A DNA stretch of 39,126 nucleotides from Nitrospirota bacterium (lineage in GTDB: Bacteria > Nitrospirota > Thermodesulfovibrionia > Thermodesulfovibrionales > JdFR-88), in assembly GCA_021813765.1 (NCBI GenBank), contig JAKAJM010000018.1, forward strand, positions 1 to 39,126. The letters are read 5' to 3'. The notes beneath the pieces were generated by a model that saw only the letters and a list, made by a program, of their open reading frames with translations, did not search any database and was not told where the DNA came from. The translations under genes were made by a program, and so were the position numbers. Shown piece by piece: positions 23,886-33,900 of this stretch (positions are counted from its first letter, which is position 1; each line of letters begins with the position of its first letter).

Positions 23886-25829
23886 CTACCTCCCTTTCGG
23901 CAACGCAAAATAAAATGTAGAGCCTTCCCCAAGAAGGCTTTCGGCCCGGACGGAGCCGCCATGCCTGTGAACTATGCGCTGGACATTGGCAAGCCCCACG
24001 CCCGTGCCCTCAAACTCTTCCACCCTGTGCAGGCGCTGAAAAAGGCCAAAGAGCTTGTCCTTATACCTCATGTCAAAACCCACACCGTTGTCCTTTATAT
24101 GAAAAACAAATTCTTTGCCCGCGTCCTGCGCCGCGATCTCTATTATAGCCCGGCTGCGGGGACGGGTGAACTTCAGCGCGTTGGAGATCAGGTTTACCCA
24201 TACCTGCCGCAAAAGCGCCGCATCCCCGAAGACTTCCGGAAGCGGAGAGACCTTCCATTCTATTTCCCTCCCGGCTGCATCAGTGGCAAGGCTCAGGATG
24301 GCCTCTTTCACGATGGCCCCGGAATCCACCCTGTCCCATTTCAGCTCCACCCTCCCGGCGCGGGAGAAGGCAAGCAGGTCGTCAACAAGCTGTCCCATCT
24401 GGCTAGCCGCCCCGGATATTACCTGAAGATAATGCCTGCTTTTTTCATCGAGTCCCGTGCCTGCCCTCTTGTTAAGCAGCTCCACAAAGCCGGCCATGTG
24501 CCTGAGGGGAGCGCGCAGGTCATGGGAGACGGAATACGTAAACGCCTCTAGCTCCCTGTTTGCGGCCTGCAACTGCGAAACGTTGCGCTTAAGCTCCTCG
24601 TTAAGCGCGCCTATCTTCTCGGCGGCCTGTTTCCGCTCGGTAACGTCCACTCCAACGCCTATAATGCGGAGTGGATGGCCCGGAGTGCCGGATATCATCC
24701 TTCCGCGCGCCTCGATCCACCGCATCCCGCCGCCCGGTTGAAGCAGGCGGTACTCCCATTGCTCCTCATCCTCGCCGGACTCTATCCATTTCCCGAAAAA
24801 AGCCTTAAGCCGCTCCAGATCCTCGCCATGGACATGCTTTGTCCAGTCTTCGTAGCCGCCTTCAAACTCACTCTGGATACGGCCAAGCTGGTCTTCGCTC
24901 TGTTCTGTCCATATGACCTTCCCGCTTTCGAGGTCCCAGTCAAAGACGCTCACATGCCCGGCCCGCTGGGCAAGCACCAGCCTTTGCTCGCTTTCCCTTA
25001 GCGCGGCTTCAGCCCTTTTGATATCGCTTATGCTCCTTAGAAGCTGTTCGTTTGCGTTATTCAGGGCGGAGGTGCGCTCTTTTACCCTGTCCTCAAGCCG
25101 GTCTCGAGCCTCTTTAAGGGAATTCACCGTCTCCCATTCAAATATCTTAAGGACGGGAATGATCGTAAAGAACAGGGACACTGCGCAAAAAGTGCGGAGC
25201 CACTGCACCTGGATGCCTGTCTTTTCAACAAAAGAAGCATAGTTGAGAACAGACGCCGGAAAAAAACCGGCGGCCGGCACGACCAGGCCGGCAAGAAAGC
25301 CATAAACAATGAAAGCTGTGGCCGCAACCCTGAGCGACGGCAAAGTTTCTTTCTGCCTTAGCTTCGCGATTTCAGGCATGTGCAGGCCAAGCGCGTAGGC
25401 GGCCAACAAGGTCCCGGGGAACCCCAGAATATATCGCGCATAAACGTCCCCGTCCAGAAACGTGCGCCGTCCCATAAAGATCAGGAGCGCCCAGACCGCA
25501 AGCAGGCCGGCGGGTAAAAACCTGATGAAGGCCTTTTTTTTCATCTCCGCAATTGCCCTTGTCCCGAACAGCAGTAAAAACAGGAATGAAAATGCCAGGA
25601 AGGCAAGTTTCAGGATTTTTACCGGCAGGGGCTCATCGGGATGGACTATCTTGAACATCTCCATCCATTCGTTTGCGCCATGGAACAGGCCAAAAAGCGC
25701 AACAAGCCCCAGGTCCTTTGCCAGTCTGTACCGGCTTTCCCCTCTGGGATAAAGAAGGATTCCGATTCCCAGGCTGAAGAAGGCCAGTCCATACAAAAAA
25801 GATGTAAGCATTGGATAAATGGGATGCAC
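23886..25829 (-). CDS. Membrane sensor histidine kinase with PAS domain
   Basis: About 647 aa. About seven transmembrane helices occupy residues 5-235, then a coiled coil (ARDRLEDRVKERTSALNNAN), a PAS/PAC region (about 285-405, ending IIGVGVDVTERKQA), HisKA with phospho-accepting H436 (SVSHDLRAPLRHM), and HATPase_c with N box (LISNALKF), G1 (DNGVGFD) and G2 (GTGVGLA). The kinase core resembles the bacteriophytochrome/Rcp1 partner class. GTG 25829 follows AGGAG by 5 nt and is preferred over TTG 25844. Its signal is unknown; the multi-helix input region may sense a membrane or small-molecule cue. Confidence 0.92.
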   Translation of the reverse strand: MHPIYPMLTSFLYGLAFFSLGIGILLYPRGESRYRLAKDLGLVALFGLFHGANEWMEMFKIVHPDEPLPVKILKLAFLAFSFLFLLLFGTRAIAEMKKKAFIRFLPAGLLAVWALLIFMGRRTFLDGDVYARYILGFPGTLLAAYALGLHMPEIAKLRQKETLPSLRVAATAFIVYGFLAGLVVPAAGFFPASVLNYASFVEKTGIQVQWLRTFCAVSLFFTIIPVLKIFEWETVNSLKEARDRLEDRVKERTSALNNANEQLLRSISDIKRAEAALRESEQRLVLAQRAGHVSVFDWDLESGKVIWTEQSEDQLGRIQSEFEGGYEDWTKHVHGEDLERLKAFFGKWIESGEDEEQWEYRLLQPGGGMRWIEARGRMISGTPGHPLRIIGVGVDVTERKQAAEKIGALNEELKRNVSQLQAANRELEAFTYSVSHDLRAPLRHMAGFVELLNKRAGTGLDEKSRHYLQVISGAASQMGQLVDDLLAFSRAGRVELKWDRVDSGAIVKEAILSLATDAAGREIEWKVSPLPEVFGDAALLRQVWVNLISNALKFTRPRSRAIIEIAAQDAGKEFVFHIKDNGVGFDMRYKDKLFGLFQRLHRVEEFEGTGVGLANVQRIVHRHGGSVRAESLLGEGSTFYFALPKGR

Positions 25830-25903
25830 GGTCGCTCCTTGCACTGCGTTTATCTATATATTGCCTTTTTTATTTTTGGCACAGGTCCGGGCGGCAGGCC
25901 GCT

Positions 25904-26515
25904 TCAGGGATAATATTTTTTCTTGCATTCCGGACACAGCCCATGACTGAACGCGACCTCCGAATGCTCGCTTATATAGGCTTCAAGTTGGTTCCAGTAC
26001 CCTTTGTCGTCCCTGATCTTTTTGCAGTGCATGCAGATGGGCAGAAGTCCAGTGAGCCGCCTTACATTGGAAAGCGCAACCTGAAGGTCCGCGATCAGCC
26101 GCTCCTTTTCGGCTTCCAGGCGCTTCCGCTCGGCGCGTTCCCTGGCAACCTGCAAGGCCCTCCTTACGGCCGGCACAAGCCTGGACATCCTGTGTTTAAG
26201 GACGAAGTCGGTTGCGCCGCATTTAAGCACCTCTGCCGCCAGGTCTTCCCCGATCGCCCCGGATACAAAGATGAACGGGATTTCCGGCCGCCTTTCAAGT
26301 GTGATCTTAAGTGCTGTGAGCCCGTCAAATGCAGGAAGAGAATAATCCGCCAAGACCATGTCGAGCGCGGTTTTCTCGAGGGCGGAAACGAAATCCCTCT
26401 CGTTTTCAACCCGGACAAGCTCGAAATCCAGACCGTCCTCGTCCAGTTTCGCCGCGATAAGCTCTGAATCTATCGCGCTGTCTTCAAGGTTCAGGATAAG
26501 CAGTTTATCTGACAT
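25904..26515 (-). CDS. Response regulator with C-terminal four-Cys zinc-binding module
   Basis: 203 aa. Receiver domain 1-120 with phospho-acceptor D57 (MVLADYSLPAFDG) and K107. A coiled coil (about 122-152, ARERAERKRLEAEKERL) joins it to a module with C161-x2-C164 and C194-x2-C197 around RDDKGYWNQLEAYISEHSE. This tail is often seen on regulators and PAS proteins of Desulfobacterota and Nitrospirota, but its function is not established to my knowledge. It precedes the kinase gene by 74 bp on the same strand, so receiver, kinase and Rcp-like receiver form one cluster. Confidence 0.87.
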   Translation of the reverse strand: MSDKLLILNLEDSAIDSELIAAKLDEDGLDFELVRVENERDFVSALEKTALDMVLADYSLPAFDGLTALKITLERRPEIPFIFVSGAIGEDLAAEVLKCGATDFVLKHRMSRLVPAVRRALQVARERAERKRLEAEKERLIADLQVALSNVRRLTGLLPICMHCKKIRDDKGYWNQLEAYISEHSEVAFSHGLCPECKKKYYP

Positions 26516-26869
26516 CTCCCGGCAAACGGCTCCCCTCCGCGCTTCAAAGTCAATATGCTTGAGCGCGGGAAAAAAAACGCAATACGCCCGGCTTCTTTCG
26601 TGATCATTTTTATTTTACCGGTTCATGCAGCCTCAAGCCCGCAGGACCAGGACAGACTGAAAAATAAAAATAGAATCACGCCCCCTCTCCCGGCCTGCTT
26701 CTGCCGCCATAAAAAACTGACAACACAACCAGGCTGTGTAATTTTAACATACAGGCGGAGGGCAAAACCATAACGTCCGTCACTCCGATTACCGTCAGGT
26801 GTGCCGGGCGATTTTTTTAGCTCCTTAGGGCTGCGCGCCGCGCGGACCTCCGGAGCCCGTTTTTTTCTT
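26516..26869. other. 354-bp gene-free region with a GC-rich hairpin
   Basis: It holds no supported gene. At 26828-26858 an imperfect hairpin (GGGCT...AGCCC with internal GCGCG and CTCCGGAG palindromes) is followed by a T-rich run (26860-26866). It looks like a plus-strand terminator, but no plus-strand gene ends there. I found no clear promoter for the response regulator. Confidence 0.35.
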
Positions 26870-27304
26870 TTACAGCCTCAGGAGGGAAAGCCCTGAAGCG
26901 GCATCTTTTTGCCTTTTTGCATCGATGCCTTTGACCTCAAGTATCACGGCCTCGAGCACGAGGAAAGTCCGGGACCCCTGCCGCAGGCATCCGACCTTTA
27001 CGCTGCCGCCCCTTCCTGCGGCCATGTGCACATGAGCCTTTGGCCCCTCGCCGTCCCAGAAGATCGTGCCGGTTGCAAGTATCTCGCTATTGCCCTGTAT
27101 CTCGTCCCACACAGGCTCGGGCGGCATCTCCGACCCCTTGGGTCCAACCACTATCCTTCCTTCTTTGGCCCCGCCCACAAGGAAAAAAACGGCGGAACGT
27201 ATATCCTCTTTCCTTGCCAGGCCGGTCAACTCCTGCAAAAAGTCCTCCCCGTCCTCAAACCGTGCCACAATGGCCCGCCCAATACTGCCAGCCTGGTATT
27301 TCAT
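26870..27304 (-). CDS. PPC / DUF296-domain protein
   Basis: 144 aa making a single PPC (plants-and-prokaryotes-conserved, DUF296) domain: EDFLQELTGLARKEDIRSAVFFLVGGA and GTIFWDGEGPKAHVHMAAGR. The HVH pair matches the likely metal-binding histidines of prokaryotic members. Many stand-alone members are trimers of unknown function; some bind DNA. ATG 27304 was chosen over TTG 27340 because the protein core begins there (MKYQAGSIGRAIV). It shares the minus strand with the small Cys-rich gene upstream. Confidence 0.83.
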   Translation of the reverse strand: MKYQAGSIGRAIVARFEDGEDFLQELTGLARKEDIRSAVFFLVGGAKEGRIVVGPKGSEMPPEPVWDEIQGNSEILATGTIFWDGEGPKAHVHMAAGRGGSVKVGCLRQGSRTFLVLEAVILEVKGIDAKRQKDAASGLSLLRL

Positions 27305-27352
27305 TCTTTTTTTATCTTCCCTCCAAAAAATAAAAACCAAAAAACAAAAAAA

Positions 27353-27559
27353 CTACCACATGATCGAAAGCAGGCTTTCAATGTCCGACTGCAGGCGGTG
27401 ATACTTGCAGTCCAGCACCATGCATTGCCCGGAGCGGTAACAATACCCTCCCTTTATCACCACATGAACCTCCACCCCGGTCTTCTCCCGGTGCGGGCAG
27501 TGGATGTGGAGCTTGCCGGTATTTTCCGAAAACCTCTTTTTTTCAAAGGCGTCCTTCAT
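27353..27559 (-). CDS. 68-aa Cys/His-rich protein
   Basis: A small protein with H18, H20, C21, H23, then C40, C46 and C51 followed by KYH. The order HIHCPH...GGYCYRSGQCMVLDCKYH suggests zinc or an iron-sulphur site. No signal peptide or membrane segment. ATG 27559 lacks a Shine-Dalgarno, but TATAAT ends 6 nt upstream, so the message is predicted leaderless. The frame stays open 12 codons further upstream across the promoter, which is probably not translated. No family recognised. Confidence 0.6.
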   Translation of the reverse strand: MKDAFEKKRFSENTGKLHIHCPHREKTGVEVHVVIKGGYCYRSGQCMVLDCKYHRLQSDIESLLSIMW

Positions 27560-27565
27560 AGGTGT

Positions 27566-27595
27566 ATTATAAAAAACACGGAAAAAAGAGGGCAA
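27566..27595 (-). promoter_or_regulatory. Promoter with predicted leaderless start for the 68-aa gene
   Basis: On the minus strand: TTGCCC (27590-27595), an 18-nt spacer, TATAAT (27566-27571), then 6 nt to ATG 27559. It lies just downstream of the SurA-like gene. Confidence 0.5.
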
Positions 27596-27602
27596 CGGTG
27601 CA

Positions 27603-28142
27603 TTAATGAAAAATGGCCGGCGTGTTCTCCAGAAATATTTTTATGTCAGCCTTCCCCCTCAGGGTCTCAAGGTAGGCCTGAAGCCTCCGGTTTATCTCCT
27701 TTTCCTTCAGCAGGCGCTCGATCCTGTCTTTTACGGAATCAAAGGGCACGCCGCCCAGCTCCTTTTTATTTTCATTATAGAAGTTCCTGGCCGCCTCTTC
27801 AGGTATCCTGATAAAGGCCCTTATCTTCAGGTCTGTGAACTCCTGGAGCGCCTGGTCCCTGCTCACCGGCTCCGGAAATATCTTTCTTGCCTCAAACAGG
27901 AGGAGTTTCCGGTTTATCATGGTCTGGAGCACCTGCCGGCGGGTGATGTCCGGGGCGAGCTTCCTGGCCAGTTCATACCTGTCATTGAGCTCGCTAAGCA
28001 AAATGGCATCGTCGTTTACGAACGCCACTATCCGGTCCAGAATTCTTGTTTTTTCTTTTCCGGCAGCCAGGAGCGGGCCTGCGGCCGCCAGCACTATCAT
28101 GGCGGCCGCTATTATGGTCCTTATGTGTTTTATTCCCGGCAT
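27603..28142 (-). CDS. SurA-N-like periplasmic chaperone without PPIase domain
   Basis: 179 aa with a signal peptide (KHIRTIIAAAMIVLAAAGPLLAA). The mature start ILDRIVAFVNDDAILLSELNDRYELA is the standard SurA/PpiD N-terminal helix region, followed by QVLQTMINRKLLLFEARK and helical segments to the end. No parvulin domain follows, so it could be only a chaperone. It is the third gene of the TamB-Omp85 operon, 30 bp after the Omp85 gene, which suggests a role in delivering outer-membrane proteins to that machine. Confidence 0.85.
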   Translation of the reverse strand: MPGIKHIRTIIAAAMIVLAAAGPLLAAGKEKTRILDRIVAFVNDDAILLSELNDRYELARKLAPDITRRQVLQTMINRKLLLFEARKIFPEPVSRDQALQEFTDLKIRAFIRIPEEAARNFYNENKKELGGVPFDSVKDRIERLLKEKEINRRLQAYLETLRGKADIKIFLENTPAIFH

Positions 28143-28172
28143 GTGAATTTTTTCCTTTTTTTCCGTTTACGC

Positions 28173-30905
28173 TCAGAATGCCTGTCCTATGCTGAAGTCT
28201 ATCTTGCTTCTGCTCTCCCCTTCCCTCCGGCTGAGCTTTATGCCGTAATCCAGCCTGAGCGGCCCCACGGGCGTCTTGAACCTCAAACCCAGCCCTGTTG
28301 AAAATCTTATATCGAGAGCGCGTATCTGTCCAATCGTGGGCCAAACATTTCCCGCGTCCAGGAATGGCACAATGCCCAGGTCCTTGGTTATGGCCTGCCT
28401 GAATTCCAGGTTGGCGACAAAAAAGGCGTTGCCGCCCACCGGCGTGCCGTCAGGCGCCTTTGGCCCCAGCGCGTCCTGCGTATAACCCCGGACGCTGTCG
28501 CGCCCCCCCAGGAAAAACCTCTCCACGATGGGCAATTCCGTCGTCCCGTCAAGGCCCTCTGCAAGCCCAACCCTAGCGTCGGCCGCCAGCACCAGGCTGC
28601 TTGTGAGCGCCTGGTATCTGGCCGCCCTGACAACAGCCTTCAGAAAGTCCGTCTGGGAAAAAAAAGCCGCCGAGGCCAGTTTGAAAGTCGCCCCGGCCAG
28701 CACGCCGCTCCTGGGGTCAAACGGGTTGTCCCTGGTGTCGTACTCGATGGAGGGCCTGATGGCGCTTATCGCCAATGTGCCCACGTCCTCGCGCGACAGG
28801 ACCACGCCAGGCACGATGTCATACGTCCTGACCAGCGAAAATTCATAATCGAACTGCCCTTTCAAATAAGGCTTGAACCGCTTCTCCACACCCGCGCTCC
28901 CCGTGTACCTTATAAGCTTGTAGCTGACCTGCCGCGTGTCGTAGTTAAGCTGGCTCCTGCTTTCGACCAGCGCCGTGGCCCTGAACGGCAGTTGCCTGCC
29001 CAAAAACCATGGCTCAAAATAGCTCAAAACCGCTCTTTTTTCTATGGAGCTGACCGCCAGGTTGATAGATCCTGTCCTGGCCATTCCGAAGAGGTTGTTA
29101 TAAGAGAACCCTACAAACCCCCTGTAATGCTCATACTCGCCGTATCCGGCGCCGATATCCACTGATCCTGGCTTCGATTCGGTGACCCGGTAGACCGTAT
29201 CGAATGTGGCATTATATGCGGGCAGCTCGGACACGTCGACCGACCTGAATACGCCAAGCTCATAGAGCTTCTGCCTTTCCTTAAGCAATACTTTCTGGCT
29301 GAAGGGGTCTCCCTGCTTGTGCAGGAGCTCCCGCTCTATCGCCTCCAGTTTGGTCTGGTAGTTTCCGACCACCAGGTTCTTGCCGAAAAAGAACTTCTGC
29401 CCCGGCTCTATGACGTAAGTCAGCTTCACCATGCCGTTCTTTCCGGAAAAATCCCTCTTTATTGATACCTTGCATTCGGCATATCCCCGGTCATTATAGA
29501 GTTCAAGCAGCCTGTATCTTGCATTTGTTATGTCTATCTCGTTGTAGATGTCACCGGGCTTCAGGCGCAGGTCGGCCCTTATCTGCGCGGCCGGCACCGG
29601 GGCTCCCCCAGACACGTCCACCTGGCCGATAACGTATTTCATGCCCTGGGTAATGTGATACGTTATGGCCATCTTGTCCGGCCCTGCCCTGGTTACCGCG
29701 GGCGCGGGCACCTGCGCGTCCAGATAGCCAAGGCTTGCATAGAAATCCTGAAGGTTGGAGCGGTCCGTGTCGATAAGGTCCGGGTTGTAGAGAGCTCCCT
29801 TCCTCAGCACAAGGAAATCCTCCAGGCTGCCGGCCGGGACCGTTATGCCGGTGAAGCTTACGGACGACACCGTTATCTTTCCGCCCTCGAAAATATGGAA
29901 TTTAATGATATTGTCGCCGTCCTGCGCGGTCCAGACCGGAGCTACCTGGATGAAAGGATGGCCTTTTTCCCTGTAGGCACCCCTTATCTTCTGCACGGCC
30001 TCTTCTATCAGGTCGTCCCTTACCGCCCCGGCTTCGCTGAACGGAAGGAGGGCCGCCAGTATCTTGTCACTAAGGACGTGGTTGCCGTAAAAAAAGGCCT
30101 CGTAACGCCCCCCCGGAACAACGTTTATATACAAAACCCCGTTTGAGAAGCTGTAAGGCCCGACGGAGGGGTTCAGATAATGCTGCGCAAGATAGTACTT
30201 ATGGAGGGCGTTTATCTGCTCCTGAAGCCTGTACTGGTCATAGACGTCTCCAGCGCGCAGCTTTATGTACCTGCGGACCCCGGCCTCCGGCGCGCCCACT
30301 ATCTTCACCTTCCGTATCAGCACCGGTTTGCCCATGTCAACCAGCACCTTGAGGGTTATGCGGTACGGGTTTTCCCCTTTTTCCGCCGCCCCGCACGGGA
30401 TTATCACCACCCGCGCATCGGGATAGCCCGCCATGGAAAGGGCCTCTTCCAGGTCCGATTCCGCCTTGCCAAGGAGGCCGTATCGCATGAACCCCCTTTC
30501 TTTGAAGATAAGATTGTTTTTCAAAAACTTGCCGGAAACGCCTCCGCCCTTCACCTTCAAGCAGATGTCCTTTATCCTGTCCTTCTCCCTCACTTTAACG
30601 ACTATAACACCTGGGTCTTTCACGTCCCGGCTGACCGAAATATATTCGAAAATACCCTTTTTAAAGGCCCTCTTTATCCCGAGTGCCAGATTTTCAGGCA
30701 CTATGACGTTTGCGCTCCTCAAGCAAAGAAGATAAATGAGCTCATCCTTGCTTATCGAATAAAGTCCCTCCACCCTGATCTTCTTGATCGGCACGCCTGC
30801 ATTTGCAGGCGCGACGGCAAGGGTCTCCGGCGGCGCCAGCCAGGCAGCCAAAAGAAATAAAAGGCTGGAGAAAATAAAAACCTTTAAAAAACGGGCATTT
30901 CTCAT
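28173..30905 (-). CDS. Omp85-family assembly protein (TamA/BamA-like) with about seven POTRA repeats
   Basis: 910 aa: signal peptide, about seven POTRA repeats (about 40-545) by my reading, then a 16-strand-type Omp85 barrel (about 560-910). POTRA starts are near KKIRVEGL, DICLKVKGG, IRKVKIVGA, AFFYGNHV, VSSVSFTGI, IGQVDVSGG and FFGKNLVVG. The barrel has the conserved VRGY of motif 6 (GGRDSVRGYTQDALGP), DARVGLAEG and a C-terminal Phe (IDFSIGQAF). TamA normally has three POTRAs and BamA five. The start overlaps the TamB stop (ATGA). With TamB it probably spans the envelope to insert outer-membrane proteins or move lipids. Confidence 0.9.
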   Translation of the reverse strand: MRNARFLKVFIFSSLLFLLAAWLAPPETLAVAPANAGVPIKKIRVEGLYSISKDELIYLLCLRSANVIVPENLALGIKRAFKKGIFEYISVSRDVKDPGVIVVKVREKDRIKDICLKVKGGGVSGKFLKNNLIFKERGFMRYGLLGKAESDLEEALSMAGYPDARVVIIPCGAAEKGENPYRITLKVLVDMGKPVLIRKVKIVGAPEAGVRRYIKLRAGDVYDQYRLQEQINALHKYYLAQHYLNPSVGPYSFSNGVLYINVVPGGRYEAFFYGNHVLSDKILAALLPFSEAGAVRDDLIEEAVQKIRGAYREKGHPFIQVAPVWTAQDGDNIIKFHIFEGGKITVSSVSFTGITVPAGSLEDFLVLRKGALYNPDLIDTDRSNLQDFYASLGYLDAQVPAPAVTRAGPDKMAITYHITQGMKYVIGQVDVSGGAPVPAAQIRADLRLKPGDIYNEIDITNARYRLLELYNDRGYAECKVSIKRDFSGKNGMVKLTYVIEPGQKFFFGKNLVVGNYQTKLEAIERELLHKQGDPFSQKVLLKERQKLYELGVFRSVDVSELPAYNATFDTVYRVTESKPGSVDIGAGYGEYEHYRGFVGFSYNNLFGMARTGSINLAVSSIEKRAVLSYFEPWFLGRQLPFRATALVESRSQLNYDTRQVSYKLIRYTGSAGVEKRFKPYLKGQFDYEFSLVRTYDIVPGVVLSREDVGTLAISAIRPSIEYDTRDNPFDPRSGVLAGATFKLASAAFFSQTDFLKAVVRAARYQALTSSLVLAADARVGLAEGLDGTTELPIVERFFLGGRDSVRGYTQDALGPKAPDGTPVGGNAFFVANLEFRQAITKDLGIVPFLDAGNVWPTIGQIRALDIRFSTGLGLRFKTPVGPLRLDYGIKLSRREGESRSKIDFSIGQAF

Positions 30906-33900
30906 CGAAACTTGAACTGGTACTTTATGTCTCCGCCCATATCCCCGGTATCGTCTCTGGTTCCGATAAGGGACACTGAGCGGGTGACCGCATATTCCAG
31001 CCTTATTATCTGCTCCTCCGTGCCTATGGGGGCCGAGTATATGACAAAAAGTCTGTCGCCAAGGAGCCTCTTGGACACCGTTATCCTGGGCGTTACCGTT
31101 CCAGTGGTCGTGGACACATAAGGCTCTATCTGGAACCGGTCAAAGCCTGTTATGCTCTTGATCCGCTTGGTGATCACATTTTCAAACTGCCCGGTAATGA
31201 ATGAGCTGGCTTCAGAGGCCCCAACGCCGCCCTCTATCCCGGGCGAAGCGCCGCCGAAATTGCCGGTGGTGAGCAGCGAAAGTATGTCCATCTGCTCAAG
31301 GTGGGGCTGGCTGGAGAAAGCGAGCGTCATATGGTCAAGCGTGCCGGCCGCGCTGACATCTATCTCATACCCCTTTATTGTGGTGGACGCCATGACATCC
31401 AGCGATGGGTCAATGCGGTTCGGGTCCGAGAATATCACGGAGGCATGCCCGATCGTGAACTCCGTATTGCGGAAATAAACCTTCCCGCTTGCGGCCTGGA
31501 CCCTTCCCAGGGGTATGGGGTTTGCAAGGGTGCCTCTGAGCGTAAGGTCTGCGCTCAGGGGAGCCCGGACCACATTATTTTTCACCATTATGTGGCCGGA
31601 TCCGTACACTCTTATGTTAAGGCCTGTTGTCGCCTGGAAGCTGGTTGGAGAAGGCGGCAGAGTGGCTCTTTTCCTGAGGATAAAGGCCTTCCAGTCAACA
31701 TTTTTATCGTAAGAGGCTCTTTTTACAAATATTTCTCCGGCTATGGTCTGTCCGCTGCCGTCTCCCCTTACAGCAAGATTGCCGTCCATGGTCGCATCGA
31801 ACCCTTTATCCGACACGTTGACATTATTTATTACGCTGTCCAGGTAAAAGTTTGCCGGGCGCAGATTTTTAAGATAGATCACTCCCGTTACGTTGGCCTC
31901 CCCGCCCCCGGTCTTGGCGGCAAGCTGCTCCAGCACGATCTTGTTCTCATCCATATACATATAGGCCGAAGTTATACGCAGGCTCTGGGGAACGCCCCGC
32001 AACCCCAGGGCTGCGTCAGAAAGGGAAAGTCCTCCGCTTATCTTGGGGCTGTTCCAGCTGCCGCCCACATGGAACACATAATTGGCGCGGCCGGTAAGCA
32101 GGTCTATCTGCCTTGTAAGGCCCTTGAGCGGCACAAGCGAGCTCTTTCCTTCCACCGAAAGGTCAAAACTCCGTCCCAGGGCCGCCGAACCGGAAAGGTT
32201 TATGTCCGTCCGGCCCCCGGTCAGGGATAACTGCTTCAGGAAGAGAGTCTTGTTCTGCAAGTCAAGCCGTACGGGCTGACGGGTGGAAAAGCTCTGGCCA
32301 AAGGCGGTGAAGGCGATCTGGTTCAAAACGAGCGATCCGTTTACGTTTCCCGCCCCGGTCCCGCTGAAGTTCCCGCTGCCCTGAAGGTTTAACATAAGAT
32401 CGGGCGGAACGGTTTTGAACATGGAGGCCACCAGGAAGTTATATACCCCGTTTTTAAGCATTACCTGCGCCTGCCACGGGGAGGAAGAAAACGAAGACCC
32501 CTTTTTGAGAAAAGCCCTGCCCTTCAGCTCCATCTTCCCTCCCTGAAGCGCCAAATGGACAGCAGCCATCCTGCCCTGCGAGCCGCGGGAGACCTCCACA
32601 CTGAAGGCGCCGCCGCCGACAGGCCTTTCCCGGAACTTGCCTTTTGAGAGCGTACCCCTGACGGTTATCGCTGGGTCTTTAAGCGTGCCTTTTCCGGAAG
32701 CGTTAAAGGACACCTTGTAATCAACGGGAAGCTTTCCAGTGAAAAAGTCTTTTATGTCCATGTTCTTCGATGAGGCATTGAAATCAAATCCGCCATCGCC
32801 GTTTAGCGCGCCTGCCAGTTTCATGACCGCGCCGGTTCTGGTCAAAACGGCACGGGAAATGGAAATGCTTCCGGCTTTGTAATCAAAATCAAAATCCGCG
32901 CTGTCCACTGACGCTCCGGAATAAACTATGTCCCTGGCCTTCACGGAACCCGATATCTCAGGGGATCTGCCCTTCAGCTGCAGGCTGGCGCCCACTATGT
33001 CGCCGGAAAGCTTGACGCCGGGTTTTATGAAATCCTGCACTACATCCTGGGCCTGCCCTCCGGCAGCTTTTATATCTAGACCGTAAACCGGGTCTTTAAG
33101 CTCGAATATCTCCTTTGCCTCCGGAAAGAGCATGCGCCCTTTCACGTCTACCGTTTGCCCGCCCGCGCTTGCATGGAGGCTCTGCACGTCCAGGGCGTTT
33201 TTGCTGTAAGAGATGTCTGCCTTCAGGGTCCCCAGCTTCATCCCGAAAAAGACCGCATTGCCTGAAAAAAGCGTTCCGGTTATAGCCGGATCCTTGAGAG
33301 GGCCGTATATCCGTCCGTCAAAGCCGCCCGCGCCCCCGGCCATCCTGGAATAAGGCAGGGTCAGGTCCGTGAAATCAGATGTCCGGAGCGAAAGGTCCAT
33401 ATCGGTTGTGCCGTTTGCATAGTCGATCTTCCCCGAGCCGGTTATCGCGGTTGCGCCTGTCCTGACGGCCAGGTTTGAAAAATTGACGTCAGGGCTTGAG
33501 ATGGTGAACCCGCTTGCTATTGAGCTTATCCTGCCGGTAAAATCCTTTCCGGCGCGCCGGGCAATAAACCTGAAATTCCCGGAGGGCACGAATTTCGCCC
33601 CCCTGTTGGACAGGCTCCCTGAGAGCCTTCCGTCCGGCAAAGGCAGGCTTGTCTTCAGAAAACCTGCCATGAACTTCCTTGAATCAAGCCCGTAAAAATA
33701 AACGTCCATGTTCAGAGCGCTTACCCTGGGCAGATCGATGGAAAAATCGCCCTTCGCGCGTCCGCCGTACATGCTGCCCTCTATGCGGCTGAACGAAAGG
33801 ACGCCGTGATGGAAACCAAGGCCGAACTTCAGCGCGTCGGCGGAGACGCCATAGATATCCGCCTTGTCAAGGCTTCCGCTTCCGCTGCCATCAAGCGAGT

